Below are positions 25,673 to 34,095 of a stretch of 64,000 bases of DNA, piece by piece. Location: the NCBI RefSeq assembly GCF_032842345.1, contig NZ_WBKO01000002.1, forward strand, positions 330,208-394,207, read 5' to 3'. The notes beneath the pieces are model-generated. The model did not search any database, was not told the DNA's origin, and saw only the letters and a list, made by a program, of their open reading frames with translations. The stretch's first letter is position 1. Every line of letters begins with the position of its first letter. The position numbers and the translations under genes are program-made. This DNA comes from Methanoculleus caldifontis. GTDB taxonomy: Archaea; Halobacteriota; Methanomicrobia; Methanomicrobiales; Methanoculleaceae.

Positions 25673-26496
25673 CCTTCTCCCCCGGCCACATATCCGGTTT
25701 CTTCCGGCGGGTCGAGGGCGGCGACCCCGCGGCCACCGGGAGCGTCGGGGCCGGCGTCGTCATCGACGAGGGGGTGCGCTCGACCGTCAGCCCAGCCCAT
25801 GAGACGAGCGTCCGGGTGGTCCGGCAGGGCATTGTGGCTGCCGGGTCGCCGCCGGTCGAGTACGCCCTCGACCGGCTCGGGGTCACGGCCGCCGTCACGA
25901 CCGAGTGCCGGCTCCCCATCGGCGCCGGGTTCGGCCTCTCGGCGGCCGCTCTCCTTTCGACGCTCACGGCGATAAACCACCTCTTCGACCTCGGCCTCTC
26001 CACGGACGAGGTCGCCGCCCGCGCCCACGAGGCCGAGGTCCTCCACCGTTCCGGCCTCGGCGACGTCGCCGCGAGCCAGGCGGGCGGGGTCGTCTGCCGG
26101 ACGGGGCCGGGTATCCACGCCGAGATCACCCGCATCTACCCGGAGGAACCCCTGTACGCCGTGAGCCTCGGCCCGCTCCCGACAGCCTCGGTCCTCTCCT
26201 CGGAGGAGACTATGGCGCGGATCGCCGCCGCGTTCCCGGACCGCTGCCCCCGCGATCTCCCTGACTTCTGCCACCTCTCGCGAGGGTTCGCCGGGAAGAG
26301 CGGGCTCATCGCACCGGGGGTCCGGGGGGTGCTCGAGGCCTGCGACGGAGCGGGGGTCCCGGCGAGCATGACGATGCTCGGGAACGGCGTCTTTGCCTGC
26401 GGAGACGGTGCAGATCAGGTGCTCGCCCGGTTCGGGGAGGTCTATCGCCTGAACGTCGCCCGCAGCGGCCCATACCTCATCGAAGTGAGACCATGA
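25654..26496 (+). CDS. Pantoate kinase (GHMP family)
   Basis: 280 residues. It phosphorylates pantoate to 4-phosphopantoate, the archaeal alternative to pantothenate kinase. The GHMP ATP-binding loop is LPIGAGFGLSAAALLS near residues 85-100, with the N-terminal substrate motif FSPGHISGFF and the late MTMLGNGVFACG glycine motif. It overlaps coaBC by 19 bases and the following synthetase gene by 4 (ATGA). The order coaBC-PoK-PPS leaves little doubt about assignment within GHMP kinases. Confidence 0.93.
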   Translation: MVRTAVAFSPGHISGFFRRVEGGDPAATGSVGAGVVIDEGVRSTVSPAHETSVRVVRQGIVAAGSPPVEYALDRLGVTAAVTTECRLPIGAGFGLSAAALLSTLTAINHLFDLGLSTDEVAARAHEAEVLHRSGLGDVAASQAGGVVCRTGPGIHAEITRIYPEEPLYAVSLGPLPTASVLSSEETMARIAAAFPDRCPRDLPDFCHLSRGFAGKSGLIAPGVRGVLEACDGAGVPASMTMLGNGVFACGDGADQVLARFGEVYRLNVARSGPYLIEVRP

Positions 26497-27224
26497 TACC
26501 CAAAGACCATCCACGTTACCGCTCCCTGGTCGCCCGCGAGCGGCTGGCCCGGTGCGCCCGCGAGGGCGTCGTCGCCCTCGAAGGGCTGACCGCCCACGGG
26601 CGCGGGGAGGCGTTCGACTACCTGATCGGCGAGAAGACGACCGGGAGCGCCAGTCTCGCCGCCCGGACGGCCGCAGCGATGCTTCTTGCCGCCCGGCACG
26701 CGGTGATATCGGTGAACGGGAACACCGCGGCGCTCGCGGCCGAGGAGATCGCGGCGCTCCAGCAGGCGTCCGGCGCCGACGTCGAGGTGAACCTCTTCCA
26801 CCGGACGGAGGAGCGGATAGCGCTGATCACCGGAATCCTCGAGAAGCACGGTGCGAGGGTCCTCTCCGGGACCGTGGAACGGCTCGTCCCGCTCTCCCAC
26901 GACCGCGCCCTCTGCCTGCCGCACGGGATCGCCGATGCCGACGTGGTCCTCGTCCCGCTCGAGGACGGGGACCGCTGCGCGGCGCTCCGGGCGATGGGGA
27001 AGACCGTCATCACCGTCGACTTAAACCCGCTCTCGCGGACCGCCCGCACGGCGACCCTGACAGTCGTCGACGAAGTGACGCGGGCCATTCCCGCGATCAC
27101 CGCGGCGTGCGCCTCCCTCGAGCCCGATGAAGCCGGGCGCCTGATCGCCACGCTTGACAATACCTATCTCCTCCGGGCGGCAATAGATGAGATGAGAGAG
27201 AGATTGAGCCATGCTCTGGAGTGA
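26493..27224 (+). CDS. 4-phosphopantoate--beta-alanine ligase (phosphopantothenate synthetase)
   Basis: 243 residues. It joins 4-phosphopantoate and beta-alanine with ATP to give 4'-phosphopantothenate. The sequence matches the archaeal PPS family: PKDHPRYRSLVARERL at the start, SVNGNTAALAAEEI, VEVNLFHRTEERI, and VITVDLNPLSRTART. It is translationally coupled to pantoate kinase (ATGA overlap) and overlaps the following RFC-like gene by 14 bases. Together with coaBC it completes the archaeal route from pantoate to phosphopantetheine. Confidence 0.94.
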   Translation: MIPKDHPRYRSLVARERLARCAREGVVALEGLTAHGRGEAFDYLIGEKTTGSASLAARTAAAMLLAARHAVISVNGNTAALAAEEIAALQQASGADVEVNLFHRTEERIALITGILEKHGARVLSGTVERLVPLSHDRALCLPHGIADADVVLVPLEDGDRCAALRAMGKTVITVDLNPLSRTARTATLTVVDEVTRAIPAITAACASLEPDEAGRLIATLDNTYLLRAAIDEMRERLSHALE

Positions 27225-28224
27225 GGTCTACCGCCCGAAGCGGTGCGAGGAGATCATCGGACAGGACGAGGTCGTCAGCTACCTCGCCTCGTTTGCAGAC
27301 GCACGGAGCGTGCCCCACATGCTCATCTCCGGCCCGCACGGCACGGGAAAGACCGCAGCCGTCGGGTGCCTGGCACGAAGGCTCTACGGTGAGAACTGGG
27401 AGGCGAACACGACCGTCTTCAGCGCCGCCGATCTCCTCGGTAAGGGACGAAGTGCTCTCGAGACGGACGACCGGTTCATCCAGCTCTACCGGAAAGACCA
27501 GAGCCTGATCGTCAACTTCAAGCGCATCGTGAAGTGGTACGCCTCGATGCGCCCGCTCGACGCCGATTTCAAACTGTTGGTCGTCGAGGATGCCGGGAGC
27601 CTCACGTTCGAGGCGCAACAGGCCCTGCGCCGGACGATGGAGCGTTACAGCGCCACCTGCCGGTTCATCTTCGTCACGACCCGGCCGTCGGCGATCATCC
27701 CGGCGATCGCGTCGCGCTGCCTGCCGCTCTTCTTCGCTCCGCTTGAGAGCGGGGTCGTCCGCGCCCGGCTCGAGGAGATCCTCGCCGCGGAGGGGGCCGC
27801 GCTCCCGGCCGACGACATTGAACTGATCGTCTATGCGGCGGAAGGCGACCTGCGGCGGGCGATCATGTACGCGCAGATCGCCGCCGGGTCGGGGAAGGAG
27901 TTCGACCTCGCGGAGGTCTCGCGCTCTGAGACCGAGAACGTGGCAGCCTCCGCGTTCGAGGCCATACGGGCCGGCAACTTCGACGCCGCGCGCCGGATCG
28001 CCGAGTCGCTGATGATCGAGTACGGCCTTTCGGCCCGGGAGGTCGTCGGCGAGCTCCGGCGGGTGGCCCGGCGCGAACGCTACAGCCACCCGGCCCTTGC
28101 CCTCGCGCTCGCGGACGCCGACCGCCGGCTCTGCCACAACGCAAATGATTTCGTGCAGATCAACGCACTTCTTGCCCGGATCACCCGGGAGGTGTTTGGT
28201 GAAGAAAGTACAGCAGCACTATGA
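27211..28224 (+). CDS. Second RFC small-like clamp-loader subunit with an altered Walker B
   Basis: 337 residues. It is clearly an RFC small-subunit paralogue: WSEVYRPKRCEEIIGQDEVV, Walker A SGPHGTGKTAA and the arginine-finger motif IASRCLPLFF are intact. The Walker B/DEAD motif, LFLDEADAL in the subunit at 16373, reads LLVVEDAGSLT here, so the catalytic Asp-Glu pair is Glu-Asp and the final Asp is lost. Sensor 1 NYSSKI is TTRPSAI. It probably binds but may not hydrolyse ATP normally, as expected for a structural subunit of a heteromeric loader such as the S1/S2/L type known in Methanosarcina. Confidence 0.85.
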   Translation: MLWSEVYRPKRCEEIIGQDEVVSYLASFADARSVPHMLISGPHGTGKTAAVGCLARRLYGENWEANTTVFSAADLLGKGRSALETDDRFIQLYRKDQSLIVNFKRIVKWYASMRPLDADFKLLVVEDAGSLTFEAQQALRRTMERYSATCRFIFVTTRPSAIIPAIASRCLPLFFAPLESGVVRARLEEILAAEGAALPADDIELIVYAAEGDLRRAIMYAQIAAGSGKEFDLAEVSRSETENVAASAFEAIRAGNFDAARRIAESLMIEYGLSAREVVGELRRVARRERYSHPALALALADADRRLCHNANDFVQINALLARITREVFGEESTAAL

Positions 28225-28915
28225 TGAGGTCGCGGATATCTACGACGACCGCTACGACGGCCACCGCGGGAAATACTACCACGGGCACATCTCCGAACAC
28301 GTGATGAACGAGCTCCCGAAGGGAGGGTTCCTCCTCGACCTCGGCTGCGGGACCGGGCTCTTCGTGCAGCGCTACGTCGCCGAAGGCGGCCGGGCCGTGG
28401 GGCTCGACATCAGCCCGGGGATGGTCAGGCACGGGCGGCAGCGCTGTCCTGACTGCGGGTTCTTCGTCGGGACCGCCGACGTCCTCCCGTTCAAGGACGC
28501 CACCTTCGACGCCCTCGCGAGCCTGCTCGCCTTCAGTTACGTCCCCGACCCTGAGGGGATGCTCCGGGAGTGCTACCGGGTCCTGAAGCCCGGCGGCCGG
28601 ATCGCCGTCTGCACGCTCTCGCGAACGGTCCTGACGAGTCTCGTCCCTCTCTTCTACCAGATGGGCGAGAAGGTCGGTTTGAAGAAGGTGGGCGTCGGGG
28701 ACTTCGACGAACACTACTACACCAACACGGAGATCGCCGGGCTCTTCCGTGATGCCGGGTTCGAGGACGTCTCGGTCAGCCGGTGCTCGTTCGCGCACTT
28801 AAATCTCGCGGACCCGGTCTTCGACCTCGCGAGAAAAGTGGAGCCCTTCGTCGAGGGAAACCTCCCCTACCTCGCCTACAACGTCTGCGCGGCCGGGAAG
28901 AAACCGGAGAGTTAG
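28199..28915 (+). CDS. Class I SAM-dependent methyltransferase (UbiE/Methyltransf_11 type)
   Basis: 238 residues from the GTG at 28199, preceded by GGGAGGTG; it overlaps the RFC-like gene by 26 bases. Motif I is LLDLGCGTGLFVQRYV with VGLDIS as the acidic loop. The post-motif LASLLAFSYVPDPEGMLRECYRVLKPGGR is typical of the small-molecule methyltransferases. The substrate cannot be told; RFC context gives no hint, and it may simply be the last gene of the run. A T-rich sequence (ACCTTTTTCGG, about 28965) follows 50 bases later. Confidence 0.85.
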   Translation: MKKVQQHYDEVADIYDDRYDGHRGKYYHGHISEHVMNELPKGGFLLDLGCGTGLFVQRYVAEGGRAVGLDISPGMVRHGRQRCPDCGFFVGTADVLPFKDATFDALASLLAFSYVPDPEGMLRECYRVLKPGGRIAVCTLSRTVLTSLVPLFYQMGEKVGLKKVGVGDFDEHYYTNTEIAGLFRDAGFEDVSVSRCSFAHLNLADPVFDLARKVEPFVEGNLPYLAYNVCAAGKKPES

Positions 28916-29163
28916 ATTCTCTCTGTGAGCGGGATGCAAGGGGCCATTCCCCCGGCCTCAAAACCTTTTTCGGCCACAAGAAGGAGGTGTAGGGCGGTTG
29001 CGTCCTGCCCTCGTGACAAAACGGCACCCCGACCCTTCGGCCGGCCGGTTGCCACACTCGATGACCGCATTGAGCCGGAGATAGAGTGCCGCAGCCGGGA
29101 CGTAATCATGGTGCCATCAAACTTATCTTTGAACAAAACCCAATTACGCAGTGGTGTAACATC

Positions 29164-29442
29164 ATGCTGGTCACATTTGAAGTAACCTATGCTGAGGGAT
29201 GGTGGAGCGCCAGCGCACATGCACCTGAAAATGCCATCTATACCCAGGGTAAAAGCATCGGAGAACTCATCGATAATATCCTGGAAGCAACGTCGCTCCA
29301 CTACACAGATGAACTTGAGGCGGGAGAGCAGATCACGGTCGTGACCAGATACAGATCCGACGAAGCCCATGAGCAGGAGAGCCGGGTCCCATCAAATTTC
29401 GAATACAAGGTCGATATCATTGCCGCGGCACCCGGTTGTTAG
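29164..29442 (+). CDS. hicB: HicB-family antitoxin
   Basis: 92 residues from the ATG at 29164. It shows the HicB pattern: a first strand (VTFEVTYAEGWWSASAHAP), a turn with YTQGKSIGELIDNILEATSLHY helix, then a strand-rich tail. The HicA gene overlaps its 3' end. HicB binds and neutralises the HicA mRNA interferase and often represses its own promoter. A TATA-like ACTTATCTTT is near 29119. Confidence 0.78.
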   Translation: MLVTFEVTYAEGWWSASAHAPENAIYTQGKSIGELIDNILEATSLHYTDELEAGEQITVVTRYRSDEAHEQESRVPSNFEYKVDIIAAAPGC

Positions 29443-29662
29443 TGGGTTTGAGACGATCAAAGTCCTTGAAAAACTCGGATTTTCTTTTCTCCGGCAGGTC
29501 GGAAGTCATGTCCAGATGCGTAAAGTTGTGGAAGACAGACGACTCCGGGTAACTGTGCCCCTTCACGACGAACTCAGCACGGCTACACTCAACGCAATCG
29601 TCACCGACGTTGCGGAATTTGAGGGTAGGACAAAAGAAGAGATCTACGATCTCTTGCGTTAA
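29420..29662 (+). CDS. hicA: HicA-family mRNA interferase toxin
   Basis: 80 residues if translation begins at the TTG at 29420; this gives the proper HicA start (M)PRHPVVSGFETIKVLEKLGF. The double-stranded-RNA-binding-like fold and catalytic His are seen in QVGSHVQMRK, followed by TVPLHDELSTATLNAIV. The ATG at 29369 lies within hicB and would add a spurious leader. The reading frames overlap by 23 bases, as usual for hicB-hicA arrays. HicA order second is less common than hicA-hicB but well known. Confidence 0.85.
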   Translation: MPRHPVVSGFETIKVLEKLGFSFLRQVGSHVQMRKVVEDRRLRVTVPLHDELSTATLNAIVTDVAEFEGRTKEEIYDLLR

Positions 29663-29723
29663 CCCTCTTATAAGTCTCACGCTTATACTCGCCTACCGGG
29701 CACTCTTACAGGGATCGCCTTAT

Positions 29724-31052
29724 TCACGAGGACCGGAGCCGGGAGAGGATCCGGAGCTTCTTTGCAAGCGCCGCTTCCGCCGCCCGCTCGACCCCGACCT
29801 TCATCTCCTCAAAATCCCTTTTGTCCTCGTCCACGACCTTCTTGACCGGGGTGTAGGCGGACTCCCTGAACCGGGGGGTGAAGTCCTGGATCTCCCCGTC
29901 GACCGAGAGGACCGATTCGGGCGCTCCTTTCTCGACGTAGCCGACCTCTTTCATCGCGACGCCCGCGGAACCGACGACCCGGCAGATCTCGGGCGCGAGC
30001 TCGGGCGGCGCGACGACGAGAAGGGCGTCGAGGGAGACGCCGAGGTAGTCGATCCGGAGGTTGTCGAGCATCTCGAGCACCTTCGGCTGGACGAGCGTGC
30101 GGAGGTCGTCCTCGACGACGACGATCCGGCAATTGGCGGTCTCGGCCATCTCGTAGGCGTCGCCCCGGAGGCCGCCGTTCGTGACGTCGGTCATGGCGTG
30201 GATGCCATTGAGGACACTGCTCGCAAGGAGCGCCTCGCAAGCTTTGAGGAAGTGGAGGTTGATCGTCTCCTCGACGACGTCGGGGAACCCGGAGTAGATC
30301 GCGGCGGTGGCGATCGTCCCGCCGCCGGCCCCCTCGGTCATGAGGAGGACGTCGCCGGGGGCGATCTGTTTTCGGGCGGTGAGGTGGTTTGCGACCCCGA
30401 CGGCGCCGACGCAGCCGGTCATCCGGGAGCCGAGGACCATGTCCCCGCCGATTCGGAGGGTGGAGCCGGTGACGAGCGGGACGCCCATCGCCTCCCCGAC
30501 GGCGGAGACGCCTGCGGTGTAGTCGAAGATCTTCGCGACGTCGCCGTCGTCGGCGACGTGGATATCGGAGAGGAGGGCGACGGGCTTTGCGCCCATCACG
30601 TAGACGTCGCGGAGCGTCGCCCGGGTGACGTGGAACCCGGCGAGGAAGGGAAAGTCGGAGAGGCGGGAGTGCATCCCGTCGACGGTGGTGATGATGTAGT
30701 CGCCTCCGGCACGGACGGCGCCGGCGTCGTCCATCTCGTCGACGCCGACCGCGGCATCCGTCCGGCCGATGATCCGGGCGAGCTGCCGGTGGGCGAAGAA
30801 GTCCCCCGAGCCCCTCGACCCGACGCCGAACTCACCCATCGTCGAGCCGGAGGGCTCGAAGGCGAAGAGGTCGCCGGAAAGATCGGTCGAGTTCCTGGCT
30901 TCGGCAAGGACCGCCCGGGCGAAGGCCCCGGCATAGGCGGGTGAGACGCGGTGATGCTTGACTTCAAGGATATCTTCTGCGAGAAGGCGCACGATCTCGT
31001 CGTCGGGAGTGCCGGCGGCGAGGTGCCGGCGGCTGATCTCTTCTACATCCAT
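29724..31052 (-). CDS. AIR synthase-related protein (HypE/PurM superfamily, COG1973-like)
   Basis: 442 residues. It belongs to the PurM/SelD/HypE ATP-binding superfamily: N-terminal GSRGSGDFFAHRQLARIIG, VGVDEMDDAGAV, then YIITTVDGMHS and LRDVYVMGAKPVALLSDI. The second half has GDVLLMTEGAGGGTIATAA and AMTDVTNGGLRGDAYEM. This is the long archaeal type related to HypE, common in methanogens, of unproven function; hydrogenase maturation is a guess from family. It is transcribed alone, convergent with hicA and divergent from thiD. Confidence 0.82.
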   Translation of the reverse strand: MDVEEISRRHLAAGTPDDEIVRLLAEDILEVKHHRVSPAYAGAFARAVLAEARNSTDLSGDLFAFEPSGSTMGEFGVGSRGSGDFFAHRQLARIIGRTDAAVGVDEMDDAGAVRAGGDYIITTVDGMHSRLSDFPFLAGFHVTRATLRDVYVMGAKPVALLSDIHVADDGDVAKIFDYTAGVSAVGEAMGVPLVTGSTLRIGGDMVLGSRMTGCVGAVGVANHLTARKQIAPGDVLLMTEGAGGGTIATAAIYSGFPDVVEETINLHFLKACEALLASSVLNGIHAMTDVTNGGLRGDAYEMAETANCRIVVVEDDLRTLVQPKVLEMLDNLRIDYLGVSLDALLVVAPPELAPEICRVVGSAGVAMKEVGYVEKGAPESVLSVDGEIQDFTPRFRESAYTPVKKVVDEDKRDFEEMKVGVERAAEAALAKKLRILSRLRSS

Positions 31053-31138
31053 TGTATGAGTGGTCGGTGCAGAACGAGATAAAAGGAGTGGCAGAGGAAG
31101 GGCAAAGATTCAAGCAGGCACCGGACGACACCTGATGG

Positions 31139-31954
31139 ATGACGGGTAAGGGGATGATCGCGGCATGTTCGGTCGCCGGTTCCGACTCCGGCGGGGGGGC
31201 GGGCATCCAGGCGGACTTGAAGACGTTTCTGGCGCTCGAGGTCTGGGGGCTGACGGTCGTGACGGCGGTGACGGCCCAGAACACCCGCGAGGTGCGGGGG
31301 ACCTGGGTGCTCCCTCCCGAGGCGGTGCGGGCCCAGATTGCGGCGGTCGCCGACGACTTCTCCATCGGGGCGTGGAAGACGGGGATGCTCGGCAACGCCC
31401 CGGTCATCCGGGCGGTCGCGGAGACCCTGCCGGAGGGGGCTGCCCTCGTGATCGACCCGGTGATGGTCTCGACCTCAGGCCACCGGCTCCTCGCGGAGGA
31501 TGCGGTCAGGGATCTCGTGGAACTCCTCGTCCCGCGGGCGGCCGTCGTCACTCCGAACCTCCCGGAGGCGGAGGCGCTTGCCGGGATGAGCGTCGCGACC
31601 GTCGAGGAGATGGCCGAGGCGGGCCGGCGGATCCTCGATCTCGGCGCCCGGGCCGTGGTGGTGAAGGGGGGGCATCTCTCCGGCGGCGCGGCAATCGACC
31701 TCCTCGTCGACCGGGACGGGACGGCGAGTCTCTCCGGCGAGCGTTACCCCTATGCCGTGCATGGGTCGGGGTGCTGCTTCTCCGCGGCGCTCGCGGCGCA
31801 CCTCGCCCGGGGGATGCCTGCGCGCCGGGCCTTCGCCGCGGCCCGGGCGTTCATCGATGAGGCCATCCGGGAAGCGGCGGGAGGGCCGGGGCCGCTCCGG
31901 ATCGTCAACCCCGGGGGAGCATTCGTTCGCCGGCCTGGAAACAATTTGCCCTGA
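31139..31954 (+). CDS. thiD: Hydroxymethylpyrimidine (phosphate) kinase
   Basis: 271 residues. It phosphorylates HMP and HMP-P for thiamine synthesis. The ribokinase-like signature is present: SVAGSDSGGGAGIQADLKTF at the N-terminus, AVTAQNT, PVMVSTSGHRL, TPNLPEAEAL and the anion-hole VHGSGCCFSAALAA. The ATG at 31154 would trim five residues and give an equally good start. Unlike many archaeal homologues it has no C-terminal ThiN domain. Transcription is divergent from the HypE-like gene. Confidence 0.94.
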   Translation: MTGKGMIAACSVAGSDSGGGAGIQADLKTFLALEVWGLTVVTAVTAQNTREVRGTWVLPPEAVRAQIAAVADDFSIGAWKTGMLGNAPVIRAVAETLPEGAALVIDPVMVSTSGHRLLAEDAVRDLVELLVPRAAVVTPNLPEAEALAGMSVATVEEMAEAGRRILDLGARAVVVKGGHLSGGAAIDLLVDRDGTASLSGERYPYAVHGSGCCFSAALAAHLARGMPARRAFAAARAFIDEAIREAAGGPGPLRIVNPGGAFVRRPGNNLP

Positions 31955-32140
31955 TTCAGGTATCCGGTCGAAAAATTATTTCACCCCCTCCCCTGAAGCA
32001 CATCGATTCTTCACCCCGGGAAAAACCCGGAAAAAACACCCGTATTCCCGGCATTATCCACCAGAAATGAGAAAAAGCCATTCCGGAGTATAAACCAAAT
32101 ACGGAATTTTAATAACTGAGAACTGGTAATTACTGTTAGA
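31955..32140 (+). promoter_or_regulatory. Promoter region of the Lrp operon
   Basis: The last 50 bases are AT-rich. AATTTTAATAAC (32104-32115) is about 26 bases before the A of the ATG region, so the transcript is probably nearly leaderless. The AACTGAGAACTGG sequence between TATA and ATG could be an autoregulatory Lrp site. The remainder shows nothing notable. Confidence 0.4.
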
Positions 32141-32572
32141 ATGGACGAGATCGACGATGCGATTCTTCGGGAACTGCAACGGGACGGGCGGATGTCCATG
32201 GCAGAGCTCGGCTCAATGCTGGGCATCGCACCGTCAACGGTCTTTAAACGGATCGAGAAACTGAAGAACGCCGGTATCCTCGAACGATTTACGATCGTCA
32301 TCAACCAGAAGTGCTTCGAGCACACGCTGGTCGCTTTCCTGAATGTCCGGGTCCATCCGGATGGGAAACCCGAGGTCGAGGAGTTCATGCAGGACCTCCC
32401 GTGCATCCTCGAGCTTTACGAGGTGCTGGAGCCCGGGGACTTCTTCGTCAAGGTCCGGGTGCAGAACATCTCCGAGCTGAAGCGGAGCGTGCTCATCCCC
32501 CTCTCCGGTCTTCGGGGAGTGAAGGACATTCAGACGATCATCTCGGTGAGGAAGGTCAAGGAACAGACATAG
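32141..32572 (+). CDS. Lrp/AsnC family transcriptional regulator
   Basis: 143 residues. N-terminal winged helix MDEIDDAILRELQRDGRMSM through GIAPSTVFKRIEKLKNAGIL (recognition helix), then an RAM-type ligand/oligomerisation domain (LVAFLNVRVHPDGKPEVEEF, LYEVLEPGDFFVKVRVQNI). Such proteins usually sense amino acids or other metabolites as octamers. Two unknown genes follow at 10 and 1 bases on the same strand, so this gene probably regulates and belongs to a three-gene operon. Confidence 0.9.
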   Translation: MDEIDDAILRELQRDGRMSMAELGSMLGIAPSTVFKRIEKLKNAGILERFTIVINQKCFEHTLVAFLNVRVHPDGKPEVEEFMQDLPCILELYEVLEPGDFFVKVRVQNISELKRSVLIPLSGLRGVKDIQTIISVRKVKEQT

Positions 32573-32582
32573 GTGGAACAGA

Positions 32583-32861
32583 ATGCAGATTGAGACCATG
32601 CAGCAGATGCTGGCGATCGTGACGCTCCTCCTCGGAGCGCTCCTCATCGGCGTCATCTACAATGCCTACCGGATCGTGAGGCAGCCGACGTTGCTCCTCT
32701 TCATCTACGGGCTCTTTACACTGGTGGTGGGGATCACGTTCGCCGACCTCGTGAGCGTCTTTACGCCCGACACGTTCGTCATCGCCTGGGCGGCGGTCTT
32801 CTCCCGCGTCGTGGTGATCCTCGGCCTCTGCGTGATGGCCTATGGTATCCTGAGAGGGTAG
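32583..32861 (+). CDS. Small membrane protein, three predicted TM helices
   Basis: 92 residues, three hydrophobic segments at about 8-28, 36-58 and 66-90. No known motif. The pattern (helix, basic YRIVRQP loop, helix, short loop, helix ending YGILRG) resembles small membrane proteins found beside regulators in haloarchaea and methanogens. It sits between the Lrp-like regulator and the next soluble protein, 1 base apart from the latter, so the three are probably translated together. Function unknown. Confidence 0.75.
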   Translation: MQIETMQQMLAIVTLLLGALLIGVIYNAYRIVRQPTLLLFIYGLFTLVVGITFADLVSVFTPDTFVIAWAAVFSRVVVILGLCVMAYGILRG

Positions 32862-32862
32862 C

Positions 32863-33321
32863 ATGCGCACCGGTACCTCGTTCGCCCGGGACTGGCAGCT
32901 GATCAAGGTCGCCCGGTCCCTGCGGCAGCACGACGTCACGGGCCCGCTCGTGCGGAGGCTCCTTACGGATGCCTCGCCGCCCCTCACGGAGCAGGTCGCC
33001 GCGATCGCGGGAAGGCTCGGTGCGGAGGACGGGACGGTGCTCCTTGCCCGCAACGAGGAGCGGTTCGACCCCCCTACCCTGATGGAGGGCCTCCTCCTGA
33101 TGTGGGGGATCCCCTGCGAGCCCGTGGACACGGTCGACGGGGGCCAGGCCATCACCATCGACGGCGAGGGCGCAGGGGCGGCGATCCGGGAGACGTTCGC
33201 GGACGTCCGGATTGCCGTGCCCTACCTCACCGGCTATGTCCGGGCGCTCCAGCCGGACGCGGTGTTCGAGGCCGGCGAGGGTTGCAGGATGACGATCCGG
33301 TTCCCGCCCCGCGGGAAGTAG
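32863..33321 (+). CDS. Uncharacterised soluble protein, third gene of the Lrp operon
   Basis: 152 residues, no transmembrane segment. The N-terminal part (DWQLIKVARSLRQHDVTGPLVRRLL) looks helical and the C-terminal part alternates strands and helices (YVRALQPDAVFEAGEGCRMTIRFPP), a layout like small ligand-sensing domains of methanogen signalling proteins such as V4R-type. I do not recognise a family. The operon with an Lrp regulator and a membrane protein suggests a small sensing or transport-linked unit. Confidence 0.7.
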   Translation: MRTGTSFARDWQLIKVARSLRQHDVTGPLVRRLLTDASPPLTEQVAAIAGRLGAEDGTVLLARNEERFDPPTLMEGLLLMWGIPCEPVDTVDGGQAITIDGEGAGAAIRETFADVRIAVPYLTGYVRALQPDAVFEAGEGCRMTIRFPPRGK

Positions 33322-33499
33322 GGGAGCGCGGTCCGGGGGTTCTCCATGACACCCTGCCGCCGCTCCGGGTCTGAACGGCCATAACAGGGGCCCGGATCGT
33401 TTCTCTGGCGCGGCGGCACCTTCTCGCGAGCTTTTTTGAAAATATTTATCTCCGGCAACGTCCGTTCGTTTACTTACAGTATCATAAGGAGACGAGACT

Positions 33500-34024
33500 A
33501 TGGAGAGAGGCAATATACGGACGTGCCAGAGCTGCGGGATGCCGATGAGTACACGGGAGCACTTCGGGACGGAGGCGGACGGGTCGCCCTCGAAGGACTA
33601 CTGCACCTACTGTTATCAGAATGGGGCGTTCACCGCGCCCGATATCACCCTCGAGGCGATGGCGAAGATCGGCGGGGGGATGATGTCGCAGATGTACGCT
33701 ATCCCTATCGAGAAGGCGGAGAGCTTCACGAAGGAGCATCTCGCGTGCCTGAAGCGGTGGGCCGGAAGGGAGATCCCGGTCTGCGAGAGCTGCGGGATGC
33801 CGCTTGCCCGCGATGACGATGCCGGGTCTGAGGCGGACGGGTCGCCCTCAGAGGCCTACTGCGCCTACTGCTATCGTGACGGGGCATTCACCGAGCCGGA
33901 TCTAACGCGGGAGCAGGCGGTGGTGAAGTACGCGCCGATGATGGCCGAAAACCTCGGCATGCCCCTCGATAAGGCGCAGGAGATGGTGGGCTACTACCTC
34001 TCGACGCTGCCGCGGTGGCGGTAG
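33500..34024 (+). CDS. Protein with two tandem putative zinc-ribbon domains
   Basis: 174 residues that are an internal duplication. Copy 1 (residues 9-88) has CQSCGMPM, a GTEADGSPSKDYCTYCY segment and a helical tail ending LKRW. Copy 2 (94-172) has CESCGMPL, GSEADGSPSEAYCAYCY and a tail ending LPRW. Each copy thus offers four cysteines (CxxC ... CxxC), as in the putative zinc ribbon family PF12674. GGAG precedes the ATG. The function is unknown; these occur in methanogens and anaerobic bacteria, often as single copies. Confidence 0.85.
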   Translation: MERGNIRTCQSCGMPMSTREHFGTEADGSPSKDYCTYCYQNGAFTAPDITLEAMAKIGGGMMSQMYAIPIEKAESFTKEHLACLKRWAGREIPVCESCGMPLARDDDAGSEADGSPSEAYCAYCYRDGAFTEPDLTREQAVVKYAPMMAENLGMPLDKAQEMVGYYLSTLPRWR

Positions 34025-34095
34025 GGGCCCGACGCGGACAGCGGGCGAGTTCTTATATTCCCCGATCCGTGAGATCGATACAGGGGAGAGACCTA

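Noticed and set aside
29610-30944. 444-residue plus-strand ORF opposite the HypE-like gene
   Set aside because: Shadow of the minus-strand gene; the translation is rich in Asp, Gly and Val without any motif.
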